From contig NZ_BMZF01000001.1 in the NCBI RefSeq assembly GCF_014652655.1, positions 853,631 through 917,630 on the forward strand: a DNA stretch of 64,000 nucleotides, given 5' to 3'. Shown piece by piece: positions 9,511 to 18,546 of the stretch; the stretch's first letter is position 1, and every line of letters starts with the position of its first letter. The notes beneath the pieces were generated by a model. It was not told where the DNA came from. It did no database searches and was given only the letters and a program-made list of their open reading frames with translations. The DNA comes from Paramylibacter ulvae. Its GTDB lineage: Bacteria; Pseudomonadota; Alphaproteobacteria; Rhodobacterales; Rhodobacteraceae. The translations under genes were made by a program, and so were the position numbers.

Positions 9511-10293
9511 CTATTGCGCGGTCCAGCCGCCATCAATCGACAGGTTGGCACCCGTGATGCCCTTGGCCGCATCCGAACATAAATGCACAACATTTTGCGC
9601 CACATCATCAATTTCAACGAATTGTTTTGTGGGCTGTGCTGCGAGCATTACATCATTCACAACCTGCTCCTCGGTAATCCCACGCGCAGCCGCCGTATCG
9701 GGGATTTGTGCCTGAACCAATGGCGTTAAGACATATCCCGGTGACACCGCGTTGACGGTAATACCATGTTGTGCGGCCTCTAATGCGACGGTTTTGGTTA
9801 ATCCAGCAATCCCATGTTTCGCCGCGACATAGGCGGATTTAAACGGCGATGCCACCAGCGAGTGCGCCGAGGCGATATTCACAATCCGCCCCCATTTGTT
9901 TTGTTTCATATGTGGCAGCACCAAGCGGATGGTGTGAAAGCTGGATGTGAGGTTAATCGCGATAATCTGATCCCATTTTTCAACGGGGAATTCATCCACG
10001 GGGGATACAAATTGGATGCCCGCGTTATTGACCAAGATATCAACGCCGCCCAATTGATCGATACAGGTTTGCACCATATCACCGATTTCATCGGGTTTGG
10101 TCATATCCGCGCCGTGGTGAATGGCATCCGTACCAGATGCTGCGCGTAATTCACCAAGCAGCGCATCAATATCACCCTGATCGCCAAACCCGTTGATCAT
10201 GACCTTGCACCCCAATGACGCCAGCGCAATTGCAACGCCTCGTCCAATGCCGCTGGTTGAACCTGTGATAAGCGCGGATTTTCCTGTCAGCAT
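9511..10293 (-). CDS. bdhA: 3-hydroxybutyrate dehydrogenase
   Basis: This 260-residue short-chain dehydrogenase oxidises D-3-hydroxybutyrate to acetoacetate with NAD+, as in polyhydroxybutyrate turnover. The cofactor motif is TGSTSGIGRG, NNAG is present, and the catalytic Ser and Tyr-x3-Lys lie in IVNIASAHSLVASPFKSAY followed by VAAKHG. The C-terminal LSIDGGWTAQ is typical of this enzyme family. It stands alone, with 197 bases separating it from tauA and a divergent promoter region shared with the sugar dehydrogenase gene. Confidence 0.88.
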   Translation of the reverse strand: MLTGKSALITGSTSGIGRGVAIALASLGCKVMINGFGDQGDIDALLGELRAASGTDAIHHGADMTKPDEIGDMVQTCIDQLGGVDILVNNAGIQFVSPVDEFPVEKWDQIIAINLTSSFHTIRLVLPHMKQNKWGRIVNIASAHSLVASPFKSAYVAAKHGIAGLTKTVALEAAQHGITVNAVSPGYVLTPLVQAQIPDTAAARGITEEQVVNDVMLAAQPTKQFVEIDDVAQNVVHLCSDAAKGITGANLSIDGGWTAQ

Positions 10294-10387
10294 GAAACGA
10301 CCCTTTGTTGATCCTGATAATATTGTGATTTTGTTATCGCGACTATCTAAAGGATAGTGTGATTAATCAATCTGAAAGGTTCCGTTT

Positions 10388-11446
10388 ATGCGTATTTTTT
10401 GCACTGTTGTTTTTTCTAGCCTTGTCGCCATGGCAGCACATGCCACAGATGTGAAAACCGATATCGGCACGGTGACGGTGACAAAAATGGTTGATGACCT
10501 TTATGCGCCTTGGGCGATTGCGTTTTTGCCAAATGGCGATCAACTGATTACTGAACGCGATGGCGATCTATATTATTTCGACGACGGGAAACGGCACAAA
10601 GTTTCGGGTGTACCCGCCGTTCATGCCCAAGGGCAGGGTGGCTTGTTGGATATCGTTGTTTCACGCAATTTTGCAAATTCGCGCGAGGTGTTTTTAACAT
10701 ATGCCGAGCCATCTGATGCGGGCGGTCATACTGCATTGGCGGTGGCCAAGCTGTCGCCAAATGGTGATCAGCTAACCAATTTGCGCGTATTGTTCCGCCA
10801 AAAATACACCAGCAAATCCACCCATCATTTCGGATCGCGCGTGGTCGAGGCGCAAAACGGTGATTTGTTTTTAACCATCGGTGATCGCGGCAACGGAAAA
10901 TTGGCGCAGAGCATGGATCATTTTAATGGTAAGGTTGTGCGGGTATCGCGCGCGGGCGCCGCTGTTATTCACTCATACGGGCATCGCAACCCACAGGGTG
11001 CGGCGCTGGATAACGCGGGCAATTTGTGGACCGTGGAACATGGTGCAAAGGGTGGCGATGAAATTAACAAACCCGTTGCAGGTAAAAATTACGGCTGGCC
11101 GATCATTTCATATGGGCGCAATTATTCAGGCACAAAAATCGGCGAAGGCCAATCCAGGGAGGGCATGGAACAACCCGCATTGTATTGGGACCCTTCCATC
11201 GCACCATCAGGGATGATGATTTATTCGGGCAAGCTGTTCCCCAAATGGAAAGATCAGATTTTCGTGGGGTCATTGAAATTCGATATGATTTCGCGCAGCA
11301 CCACATCAGGCGCCACCGCAACAGAGGTGGAGCGCCTGTTTCAAAACAAATATGAACGCATCCGCGATATTCGCGAAGCCCCCGATGGATCAATCTGGTT
11401 TTTATCCGTGGGTGATGGCGCAGCCTATCGCATCACGCCGCAATAA
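10388..11446 (+). CDS. PQQ-type aldose sugar dehydrogenase
   Basis: This 352-residue protein has a signal peptide (cleavage near AAHA, residue 19) and the six-bladed propeller pattern of soluble glucose/sorbosone dehydrogenases. Recognisable parts are DDLYAPWAIAFLPNG, GGLLDIVV, LFLTIGDRGNGKL, YGHRNPQGAA and the calcium/PQQ-site region EHGAKGGDEIN. The closest family is the YliI-type aldose dehydrogenase, which oxidises sugars in the periplasm with PQQ. It converges with the GlxA-type regulator gene with no space between them. Confidence 0.87.
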   Translation: MRIFCTVVFSSLVAMAAHATDVKTDIGTVTVTKMVDDLYAPWAIAFLPNGDQLITERDGDLYYFDDGKRHKVSGVPAVHAQGQGGLLDIVVSRNFANSREVFLTYAEPSDAGGHTALAVAKLSPNGDQLTNLRVLFRQKYTSKSTHHFGSRVVEAQNGDLFLTIGDRGNGKLAQSMDHFNGKVVRVSRAGAAVIHSYGHRNPQGAALDNAGNLWTVEHGAKGGDEINKPVAGKNYGWPIISYGRNYSGTKIGEGQSREGMEQPALYWDPSIAPSGMMIYSGKLFPKWKDQIFVGSLKFDMISRSTTSGATATEVERLFQNKYERIRDIREAPDGSIWFLSVGDGAAYRITPQ

Positions 11447-12418
11447 TTAATTGTCGACGGACATTTGCGAACCACGCTCGCGATATGGCGTGGTGTTATA
11501 TTGCGCACGGTAACATTTGGAAAAATGCGACGGTGATGCAAACCCACAGGCAAGTGCGACATTGATGACGGTCATGCCTGTTTGCATCAACAAATTGCGT
11601 GCCTTTTGCAGGCGCAATTCCATGTAGTATCGTTTGGGTGATCGATCCAGATATCGACGAAACAGCCGTTCCAATTGGCGTGTGGACATGCCAACATCCT
11701 TGGCAAGGATGGATGGGGAAATCGGTTCTTCGATGTTTTCCTCCATCATTTTGATCACATCTGCCAATTTGGGGTGGCGCACGCCGATACGTGTGGGAAT
11801 GGACAATCGTTGCCCGTCTTTTTCGGTGCGCGGGGAATTGTAAATCAATTGATCCGAAACCCAGTTTGCTGCGTCTTGGCCGTGATCATCGGAAATGATT
11901 TTCAAAAACAAATCGATGGACGACGTGCCCCCCGCACAGCTCATGCGGTTGCCGTCGATGACATAAACGGTTTTTAATAATTCGACCTCTGGGAAATCTT
12001 CTTCGAATGAATCGTGGTTTTCCCAATGGATGGTGCACCGCCGCCCATCCAACAAACCCGCCTTGGCCAATGTGTATGACGCAGTGGAAATCCCCGCGAT
12101 GGCAACACCCTTGCGCGATTCTCGGCGCAACCAGTTGATAATCGGCTTGGTCGTGTTTTGTGCGATGTTCAATCCGCCACACACCACGATCGTATCGTCG
12201 CGGTTCACCTCGTCCAGATTCATATTCAACTTCATCTCGATCCCGTTTGATCCCGCCATCATGTCACCCGTTTCCGCAGCGATGGACCACGTATAGGCAT
12301 CATAACCAACCGCACGGTTGCCTTGGCGCAATGCTTCCAATGCGCAGGTAAAACAGGCTTGTGAAAATTCGCCGAGCAACAGAAAAACGAAATGGTGCGG
12401 CTTAGGATTTGAGTTCAT
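11447..12418 (-). CDS. GlxA family transcriptional regulator
   Basis: This 323-residue regulator has an N-terminal DJ-1/PfpI-like sensing domain (about residues 8-175, with GISTASYTLAKAGLLDGRR) and a C-terminal AraC-type double helix-turn-helix (DVGMSTRQLERLFRRYL and VALACGFASPSHFSKCYR). Relatives control choline, glycine betaine and arginine catabolism; the target here is unknown. An upstream start at 12526 would add 36 atypical residues. The ATG at 12418 has AAGG seven bases upstream, so I use it. It is divergent from the DAHP synthase gene, with a palindromic site between them. Confidence 0.88.
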   Translation of the reverse strand: MNSNPKPHHFVFLLLGEFSQACFTCALEALRQGNRAVGYDAYTWSIAAETGDMMAGSNGIEMKLNMNLDEVNRDDTIVVCGGLNIAQNTTKPIINWLRRESRKGVAIAGISTASYTLAKAGLLDGRRCTIHWENHDSFEEDFPEVELLKTVYVIDGNRMSCAGGTSSIDLFLKIISDDHGQDAANWVSDQLIYNSPRTEKDGQRLSIPTRIGVRHPKLADVIKMMEENIEEPISPSILAKDVGMSTRQLERLFRRYLDRSPKRYYMELRLQKARNLLMQTGMTVINVALACGFASPSHFSKCYRAQYNTTPYRERGSQMSVDN

Positions 12419-12469
12419 TGATGTGCCTTGCAAGGGGTGAATTGGCTCACCATGCAAAAAAAGTGATAC

Positions 12470-12492
12470 TTTACGCAATAAGATTTCGTAAA
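12470..12492. promoter_or_regulatory. Operator-like inverted repeat
   Basis: TTTACGCAAT and ATTTCGTAAA form an inverted repeat (9 of 10 positions) around a 3-bp centre. It lies in the 157-bp space between the divergent GlxA-type regulator and DAHP synthase genes. It has the size of a binding site for a dimeric regulator; the protein is unknown. Confidence 0.45.
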
Positions 12493-12575
12493 ATTCGCGT
12501 TTTTTTCCTGTGGGTCTGGTTTTCACCTTTTGACTGGGCTATTACGCAGTTTCACAGACAATATGGAGATTACAA

Positions 12576-13946
12576 ATGTCTACGGCTTGGAAAAAATCAG
12601 GATGGCGCAACAAACCGCGGATCCAGATGCCAGAATATACGGATGCAGCAGCGCTTGGCGCAGTTGAAAGCCGTCTGGCCTCTTATCCGCCGTTGGTATT
12701 TGCAGGCGAGGCCCGCCAGCTCCGTGCAAAGCTGGCTGCTGTTTCCCGTGGCGAAGCATTCTTGCTGCAAGGTGGCGATTGCGCCGAAAGTTTTGCAGAA
12801 TTCAACGCTGACCTTATTCGCGACACTTACAAGGTAATGTTGCAAATGGCGGTTGTGCTGACATATGGCGCCAAGGTGCCAGTGGTGAAAATTGGCCGCG
12901 TTGCGGGACAGTTTGCAAAACCACGTTCGGCCGATACCGAAACCATCAACGGTGTGGAATTGCCAAGTTATCGCGGTGATATCATCAACGAATTGGATTT
13001 CACGCCAGAGGCACGGATTCCAAACCCGAATAATATGTTGACCGCATATACCCAATCGGCGGCGTCGCTAAACCTGATCCGCGCGTTCAGCCAAGGTGGT
13101 TTTGCCGATATTCATCATGTGCATGAATGGAACCAGGGGTTCGCCAAAACATCAGGGACGGGTGACAAATATCGCAAAATGGCCAACCGCATTTCCGATG
13201 CGTTGGATTTCATGAATGCAGCGGGTGTGAATGCGGATAATTCAAACGCATTGCAAACGGTGAATTTTTACACATCACACGAAGCATTGTTGCTGGAATA
13301 CGAAGAAGCATTGTGCCGCGTTGATTCAACATCAGGTTTGCCTGTGGCGGGGTCTGGCCACATGATTTGGATCGGTGATCGCACACGTCAACCAGACGGT
13401 GCACATGTTGAATTCTGTTCAGGTGTGCAAAACCCGATTGGTTTGAAATGTGGTCCATCCATCACAACGGATGATCTGTTGAAATTGATCGACAAGTTGA
13501 ACCCACAAAACGAAGCGGGTCGACTAACCCTGATCGCACGTTTTGGTGCGGGCAGCGTTGGTGATCATCTGCCACGCTTGGTCAAGGCGGTGCAGGCCGA
13601 AGGGCGCAACGTGGTTTGGACATGTGATCCAATGCACGGCAACACAATCAAATCATCCACGGGCTATAAAACCCGTCAGTTCGATTCAATCCTGCGTGAA
13701 GTGCGCGAATTCTTTGGCGTTCACGCGGCAGAGGGCACCGTACCAGGTGGCGTGCATTTCGAAATGACAGGCAAAGACGTCACCGAATGCACAGGTGGTG
13801 TGCGCGCCGTAACGGACGAAGATTTGTCCGATCGTTACCACACCGCATGTGATCCACGCTTGAACGCATCACAATCATTGGAATTGGCATTCTTGGTCGC
13901 CGAAGAATTGGAAGACCGCCGCACCGCGGCACGCAAGGCTGGCTAA
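12576..13946 (+). CDS. Class II DAHP synthase
   Basis: This 456-residue enzyme condenses phosphoenolpyruvate and erythrose 4-phosphate, the first step of the shikimate pathway to aromatic amino acids. The plant-like class II type is shown by [17 protein letters not shown], the early motif [14 protein letters not shown], and the metal and substrate residues in [11 protein letters not shown] and [14 protein letters not shown]. The start has GGAG seven bases before the ATG. A terminator hairpin for this gene lies inside the end of the convergent PAS gene. Confidence 0.95.
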   Translation: MSTAWKKSGWRNKPRIQMPEYTDAAALGAVESRLASYPPLVFAGEARQLRAKLAAVSRGEAFLLQGGDCAESFAEFNADLIRDTYKVMLQMAVVLTYGAKVPVVKIGRVAGQFAKPRSADTETINGVELPSYRGDIINELDFTPEARIPNPNNMLTAYTQSAASLNLIRAFSQGGFADIHHVHEWNQGFAKTSGTGDKYRKMANRISDALDFMNAAGVNADNSNALQTVNFYTSHEALLLEYEEALCRVDSTSGLPVAGSGHMIWIGDRTRQPDGAHVEFCSGVQNPIGLKCGPSITTDDLLKLIDKLNPQNEAGRLTLIARFGAGSVGDHLPRLVKAVQAEGRNVVWTCDPMHGNTIKSSTGYKTRQFDSILREVREFFGVHAAEGTVPGGVHFEMTGKDVTECTGGVRAVTDEDLSDRYHTACDPRLNASQSLELAFLVAEELEDRRTAARKAG

Positions 13947-13947
13947 T

Positions 13948-14646
13948 TTAGTCGTCTTTGACCAAACGTAAATGCGAACGCCCAGCCGATTGGTTGGGCG
14001 TTTTGCGTTCGCCACCATCGCCATTGATACATTTAAATACCTGCGTTGGCGCATGTTCGAACCCAACAGATGGTTCTGCAAACCCTTGCAGAGGCGTTGC
14101 GGATTGTCCCGCCACGATCCGCGTGGTTTTTACATCGGTGATGTCAAACCGAATGGGTGCGCGTTTCAAATTGCCCTGTAATGATAAACAGCCCAGCACG
14201 CGGGTGATGGCATCATTTTTATCGTGCATCGGCAATAACAACATGCGTGCGTTAATCTGGCGATCACCTGAAATTTCACCGCTCAGGTGCAATTCCACGA
14301 TTTTGGGTGCGCCCATAACATCGGCCAATTGGGCGTTGAATTGATCGCGAAATTCGGGTGCAATCACCGCATGTGCGGGCATCCCGCGCAATTCCATCCC
14401 CAACAGATCGCACATTTTTATTCCCGCCAAACGAAACCGCGTGGTGCAACTTGGGCATTGTTCCAAAATAAAGGTGTGATCCAATGCGGATTTGATTTCA
14501 CGCGGATCAATATCAGATCGCGCTGGCACAATACGGCCTGCGCGCAGGTTTTCCCAGTATGTCAAAAGATCAAGTATGATTTCATCTTGCATCAAGGACC
14601 CTTGCACCAATCGTGCATTGTTAAAACTTGGAATAAATTCTGTCAT
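13948..14646 (-). CDS. PAS domain protein (PAS_5 type)
   Basis: This 232-residue protein has no signal or membrane segment. Residues 20-150 fit the PAS_5-type domain found in many alphaproteobacterial proteins of unknown role: LTYWENLRAGRIVPARSDIDP, LEQCPSCTTRFRLAG and GMELRGM are the recognisable stretches. No output domain is visible; the C-terminal quarter is polar and ends in HLRLVKDD. It may sense a ligand or redox state for a partner protein. It ends one base from the convergent DAHP synthase gene, and its last codons carry that gene's terminator. Confidence 0.75.
   Translation of the reverse strand: MTEFIPSFNNARLVQGSLMQDEIILDLLTYWENLRAGRIVPARSDIDPREIKSALDHTFILEQCPSCTTRFRLAGIKMCDLLGMELRGMPAHAVIAPEFRDQFNAQLADVMGAPKIVELHLSGEISGDRQINARMLLLPMHDKNDAITRVLGCLSLQGNLKRAPIRFDITDVKTTRIVAGQSATPLQGFAEPSVGFEHAPTQVFKCINGDGGERKTPNQSAGRSHLRLVKDD
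13977..14004 (+). terminator. Terminator of DAHP synthase inside the PAS gene
   Basis: AACGCCCAGCC and GGTTGGGCGTT form an 11-bp stem with a 4-nt loop, followed by TTTT on the + strand. It lies 31 bases past the DAHP synthase stop, but within the 3' coding end of the convergent PAS gene. Confidence 0.6.
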
Positions 14647-14783
14647 TTGTTAACCATTTTATCAATACTCATTAACCATTTCTCAACAACACAGGTGCAA
14701 CATTCGCTGCTTGGTTCTGTATTGTTTGCAATTATTGATTATTGGCATAAAATTGTATCAATTCAAAAGGGCGGATTTAACAT

Positions 14784-15677
14784 ATGGTTAATTCAATGAC
14801 TGGCTTTGCCAGTGTCACAGGGCAACATGATCACGTCAGTTGGGCTTGGGAAATGCGATCCGTCAACAACAAGGGTTTTGATCTGCGCCAACGATTGCCA
14901 GATGGCTGCGAGCAGCTGGAAAAGGCTGTAAAATCAAAGGTTTCTGCCAAATGCGCACGCGGCACTATTTTTGTTTCGCTGAAAATAAAACAAGATGAAC
15001 TGGGCGCAACACCTGTTTTGAATATGGCCGCCTTGGACGCCGTTATTGCCGCTGAAAAAATTGCCGTGAATGCGGCAAAAATGGCGGGGCTGGGCGTGCG
15101 TGAAACCGATGTTTCAACGTTATTATCCTTGCCAATGGTGCTGGGACGGCAAGTTTCAGACAGTGAAAACGATGCGGAATGGATTGGTGCGGCGGGGGCG
15201 CAGCTGGACGAATTGGTTAACAAATTCGCCGATGCACGCGCCGATGAAGGTGCGGCATTAACCAAGGCGCTACAATCACAGATTGCATCCATTGCCAAAT
15301 TGACCGATGCCGCAGCAACAAGTGCCGATTTGCGCCAAGATGTGGTTAAGGCACGATTGCAATCGCAATTGGCAGCAATCTTGGATGCAAGCGATGGTTT
15401 GGATGAAACCCGCTTGGAACAAGAATTGGCGATTATCGCGGTGAAAAATGACATTACCGAAGAATTGGATCGCCTCCGCGCCCATGCGGACGCGGCCAAA
15501 GCATTGTTGAAAACCAAAGGCGCCATCGGGCGCAAGTTTGATTTTTTAATGCAAGAATTCAACCGCGAGGCAAATACCCTGTGTTCCAAATCGGGTTCCA
15601 CGGAATTAACGCGCATAGGACTTGACCTGAAAACGATCATAGACCAGATGCGTGAACAAGTTCAAAACGTGGAGTAA
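14784..15677 (+). CDS. YicC/YloC family endoribonuclease
   Basis: This 297-residue protein matches the YicC family over its length: MVNSMTGFASV at the N-terminus, the ITEELDRLRAHADAAKALL region, and the C-terminal GRKFDFLMQEFNREANTLC with SKSGSTELTRIGLDLK. Family members have been reported as RNA-cleaving enzymes and affect stationary-phase behaviour. Gmk follows after 4 bases, a pairing that is very common in bacteria, so the two are probably one operon together with the next gene. Confidence 0.93.
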   Translation: MVNSMTGFASVTGQHDHVSWAWEMRSVNNKGFDLRQRLPDGCEQLEKAVKSKVSAKCARGTIFVSLKIKQDELGATPVLNMAALDAVIAAEKIAVNAAKMAGLGVRETDVSTLLSLPMVLGRQVSDSENDAEWIGAAGAQLDELVNKFADARADEGAALTKALQSQIASIAKLTDAAATSADLRQDVVKARLQSQLAAILDASDGLDETRLEQELAIIAVKNDITEELDRLRAHADAAKALLKTKGAIGRKFDFLMQEFNREANTLCSKSGSTELTRIGLDLKTIIDQMREQVQNVE

Positions 15678-15681
15678 TCAG

Positions 15682-16329
15682 ATGGCACAAACACATCGAC
15701 GCGGTTTATTGGTGATCCTGTCGTCGCCATCTGGTGCGGGGAAATCGACATTGTCGCATATGTTATTGGACTGGGACCCAAATATGCGGTTTTCTGTATC
15801 CGCCACCACACGTCCACCACGCAAGGGCGAAGAGTACGGGCGCGATTATTATTTTAAAACACCCGAAGAATTTCAACAGATTGTGGATGACGGGGGCATG
15901 TTGGAACATGCCGAAGTTTTTGGAAACCGATATGGTTCCCCCAAAAAGCCAGTGGAAGAGGCGATTGCCGTTGGCAATGATGTGGTGTTCGATGTCGATT
16001 GGCAAGGTGGCCAGCAAATCCGTGCATCATCCATGAACCACGATGTGGTATCCATTTTCATCCTGCCCCCATCAATCATCGAATTGGAACGCCGATTGCA
16101 AAGCCGCGGCCAAGACAGCGCCGAAGTGGTGGCGAACCGCATGGCCAAAGCCCGCGACGAGATTAGCCATTGGGCAGAATATCAATATCTGATCGTCAAT
16201 GATGATTTGGACAAGGCGTTTGAAACGCTTAAATCAATCTTGGTTGCCGAACGCACCAAACGCATTCGCCGAAACGATTTGATGGAACATGTCACCAAAT
16301 TGAACGAAGAATTCGAGGCGTTGAAATGA
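15682..16329 (+). CDS. gmk: Guanylate kinase
   Basis: This 215-residue enzyme phosphorylates GMP to GDP using ATP. The P-loop is [10 protein letters not shown], the GMP-binding region is [19 protein letters not shown], and the lid/C-terminal part includes [16 protein letters not shown] use the ATG at 15682 with GGAG upstream; an earlier in-frame codon at 15652 lies inside yicC. It overlaps the following carbonic anhydrase-like gene by four bases (ATGA), which indicates translational coupling. Confidence 0.96.
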   Translation: MAQTHRRGLLVILSSPSGAGKSTLSHMLLDWDPNMRFSVSATTRPPRKGEEYGRDYYFKTPEEFQQIVDDGGMLEHAEVFGNRYGSPKKPVEEAIAVGNDVVFDVDWQGGQQIRASSMNHDVVSIFILPPSIIELERRLQSRGQDSAEVVANRMAKARDEISHWAEYQYLIVNDDLDKAFETLKSILVAERTKRIRRNDLMEHVTKLNEEFEALK

Positions 16330-16856
16330 CGATTTATGCGTTGGATGGCATTATGCCAACAGTTGTTGACAAAGACGATTATTGGATTGCACCAGGCGCA
16401 CATGTGATGGGCAAAGTCACCATTCATGGCGGCGTTGGAATTTGGTTTGGCGCGGTGGCACGCGGTGACAATGAAATGATCACCATTGGCGCGGGCACAA
16501 ATATTCAGGAAAATTCTGTTCTGCACACCGATATGGGTTTCCCCCTGACTATCGGTGAAAATTGTACCATCGGGCACAAGGCGATTTTGCACGGCTGTAC
16601 CATCGGCGACAATAGTTTGATCGGCATGGGCGCATCGGTAATGAATGGCGCAGTGATCGGCAAAAACTGTTTGATCGGTGCGGGCGCCATGGTGACAGAG
16701 GGCAAAGTGATCCCCGACGGATCACTGGTGATCGGTGCGCCGGGCAAGGTTGCGCGCGCATTGGATGCGCAAACCATACAGATGCTGACGGCATCCGCGC
16801 TCAGCTATCAGGAAAACATGCGCCGTTTTCGCGATGGCATGAAGGCGGTTGATTGA
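16326..16856 (+). CDS. Gamma-type carbonic anhydrase family protein
   Basis: This 176-residue protein is a left-handed beta-helix of hexapeptide repeats, with runs such as [20 protein letters not shown]. The three metal-binding histidines of the gamma carbonic anhydrase family are in SVLHTD and GHKAILHG. Whether it hydrates CO2 or is a related acyl- or metal-binding protein (YrdA/PaaY-like) cannot be told. It is translationally coupled to gmk by the ATGA overlap and ends two bases from the convergent chpT gene. Confidence 0.9.
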   Translation: MTIYALDGIMPTVVDKDDYWIAPGAHVMGKVTIHGGVGIWFGAVARGDNEMITIGAGTNIQENSVLHTDMGFPLTIGENCTIGHKAILHGCTIGDNSLIGMGASVMNGAVIGKNCLIGAGAMVTEGKVIPDGSLVIGAPGKVARALDAQTIQMLTASALSYQENMRRFRDGMKAVD

Positions 16857-16858
16857 TT

Positions 16859-17470
16859 TCAGGCCGCGTTGGTTTGAAATTGCATACGTAGCGCGCCCGA
16901 TGTTTTACCCCATTCAGGGTTAATATCATTTAGCGACATCGCCGCGCGTGCCAATTCAAAATGCACCGTTGCAGACGAGAGTTCAAAATCCTGCCCCGTA
17001 ATCATTGCATCCCAATGTGGCGTATCAAATGCGGTGCGGTCATCGCTGCCGGTGATCGCCCAAGTTGAATCCGCTGTGCGCACCAAAATTTCACCACCAT
17101 ACGGCAAACCCGTTTCAAAACACATGATCAGCAAAAGCAAGGTTTTAACCACAGATCGCGGTTGATCCGTGGTCACTTGCCAATTCACGCGCACACGTTT
17201 GTTTTCAAAATAGGCGCCAATAATCGCGGTGATTTCCTGTTGAGAGAATTTTGAACTCCCTCCAGCATCACCAAAAGCCACGCGCAAATACGACAACCGC
17301 GCATTGGCGTTTTGCGCACTTTGGTTGATCAAATCCAATTCCAAGCTGGGTTTGACGCCCGACATTTCGAGCAATTCCAAACCGTTGCGAATGGCGCCAA
17401 CGGGGCTTACCATATCGTGGCAAATGCGCGAACTGATTAAGGATGAAATTCTTTCAATGTCTTTGTACAT
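16859..17470 (-). CDS. chpT: Histidine phosphotransferase ChpT
   Basis: This 203-residue protein carries phosphate from the hybrid kinase CckA to CtrA and CpdR, the core of the alphaproteobacterial cell-cycle, motility and gene-transfer-agent control circuit. The phosphorylated histidine is in SRICHDMVSPVGAIRNGLELL near residue 18. The C-terminal part is the degenerate ATPase-like fold typical of ChpT, with LMICFETGLPYGGEI. It is divergent from the DUF3553 gene, with only 32 bp between the start codons. Confidence 0.88.
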   Translation of the reverse strand: MYKDIERISSLISSRICHDMVSPVGAIRNGLELLEMSGVKPSLELDLINQSAQNANARLSYLRVAFGDAGGSSKFSQQEITAIIGAYFENKRVRVNWQVTTDQPRSVVKTLLLLIMCFETGLPYGGEILVRTADSTWAITGSDDRTAFDTPHWDAMITGQDFELSSATVHFELARAAMSLNDINPEWGKTSGALRMQFQTNAA

Positions 17471-17502
17471 TATCGATAGCTCTGAATCATAAGGATGAAG
17501 TT

Positions 17503-17682
17503 GTGAATGAATTTTTAACGCCAGGCCAATTTGTGAAACACCCCGATCAGGATGATTGGGGGATAGGGCAGGTGCAATCGGTTGTTGGACATAAAATCAC
17601 CGTTAATTTTGAACAAGCGGGCAAAGTCGTTATAAATGGCGCTTTAATTTCGTTGGAGTTAATCAGCCAGAATAATAGGTGA
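17503..17682 (+). CDS. DUF3553 family protein
   Basis: This 59-residue protein reads as a single small beta-barrel-like domain, with FVKHPDQDDWGIGQVQSVVG and ITVNFEQAGKVVING, as in the DUF3553 family. It resembles the CarD/TRCF-like fold used in transcription and repair proteins, but no function is established. I start at the GTG at 17503, which follows AAGGATGAA; the longer reading from 17443 runs into the chpT coding region. It is divergent from chpT. Confidence 0.85.
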   Translation: MNEFLTPGQFVKHPDQDDWGIGQVQSVVGHKITVNFEQAGKVVINGALISLELISQNNR

Positions 17683-17774
17683 AATTTTTGACAACTTAAA
17701 GGCGATTCAGTGTCGTTGGGTGAGGTTGCATGATTTTGAGTGCAGTTTAGTGGCGAAGATACTATAGAACGCCC

Positions 17775-18545
17775 ATGATTATTGATGAATCAAAATATTT
17801 GGTAAAAATCGCGCAAACAGAGGCCGAAATTTTTGCAGCACAGCGTTTGCGTTATCGGGTTTTTGTCACGGAAATGGGGGCAACGGTTAGCGATGAATGC
17901 CACCGTGCAAAACGCGAATACGATCGCTTTGATCCTTATTTCGACCATCTGATCTTGATTGATCGCGACATTGATGATCCGCATGAAAATGTCGTCGGGG
18001 TTTACCGTCTGTTACCCAGCGAAACCGCCGCAAAGGGTTTGGGGTTTTATGGTGCATCAGAATATGATTTTGCACCTTTTACAAACAGCACGCGCAAATC
18101 GGTTGAATTGGGGCGGTCATGTTTGGCCCAAGGGCATCGTGGCGGTTGTGCGTTGCATTTGTTATGGCAAGGATTGGGCGATTATGTTGCGCAAAATCAG
18201 GTGGAAATCCTGTTTGGTGTGGCGTCATTTGCGGGGGTAGATCCGCAAATCTATGCACAGGCATTATCGCATTTGCACCACAATCATCTGGCCCCTGAAT
18301 GTATACGGCCCGTTGCGCGTGGGGACAGCGCCGTTGATATGAATATTTTGCCGCGCGATCAGGTGGATCGCCTTGCCGCCATGCGCCAAATGCCCAGTTT
18401 GATAAAATCATACCTGCGGTTGGGCGGAGTTGTGGGGGCGGGAGCCTATGTTGATGATGCGTTTAATACCATTGATGTTTGCATGATTATGGACACGCAA
18501 AAGATGCCCAAGACCCAGCGTTCGCGCTATGCAAAAGGGGCATAG
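17775..18545 (+). CDS. olsB: L-ornithine N-alpha-acyltransferase
   Basis: This 256-residue GNAT-fold enzyme transfers a 3-hydroxyacyl group from acyl carrier protein to ornithine, the first step of ornithine-lipid synthesis. Family features are the N-terminal AQRLRYRVFVTEMGA, the VELGRSCLAQGHRGG acyl-donor region and the conserved SYLRLGGVVGAGAYVDDAF near the C-terminus. olsA follows one base later, which supports the call. The pathway often responds to phosphate limitation, but no Pho box was recognised upstream. Confidence 0.93.
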   Translation: MIIDESKYLVKIAQTEAEIFAAQRLRYRVFVTEMGATVSDECHRAKREYDRFDPYFDHLILIDRDIDDPHENVVGVYRLLPSETAAKGLGFYGASEYDFAPFTNSTRKSVELGRSCLAQGHRGGCALHLLWQGLGDYVAQNQVEILFGVASFAGVDPQIYAQALSHLHHNHLAPECIRPVARGDSAVDMNILPRDQVDRLAAMRQMPSLIKSYLRLGGVVGAGAYVDDAFNTIDVCMIMDTQKMPKTQRSRYAKGA

Positions 18546-18546
18546 C

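Noticed and set aside
14831-15640. Open frame of 269 codons opposite yicC
   Set aside because: Ser/Ala-rich antisense shadow of a conserved gene.
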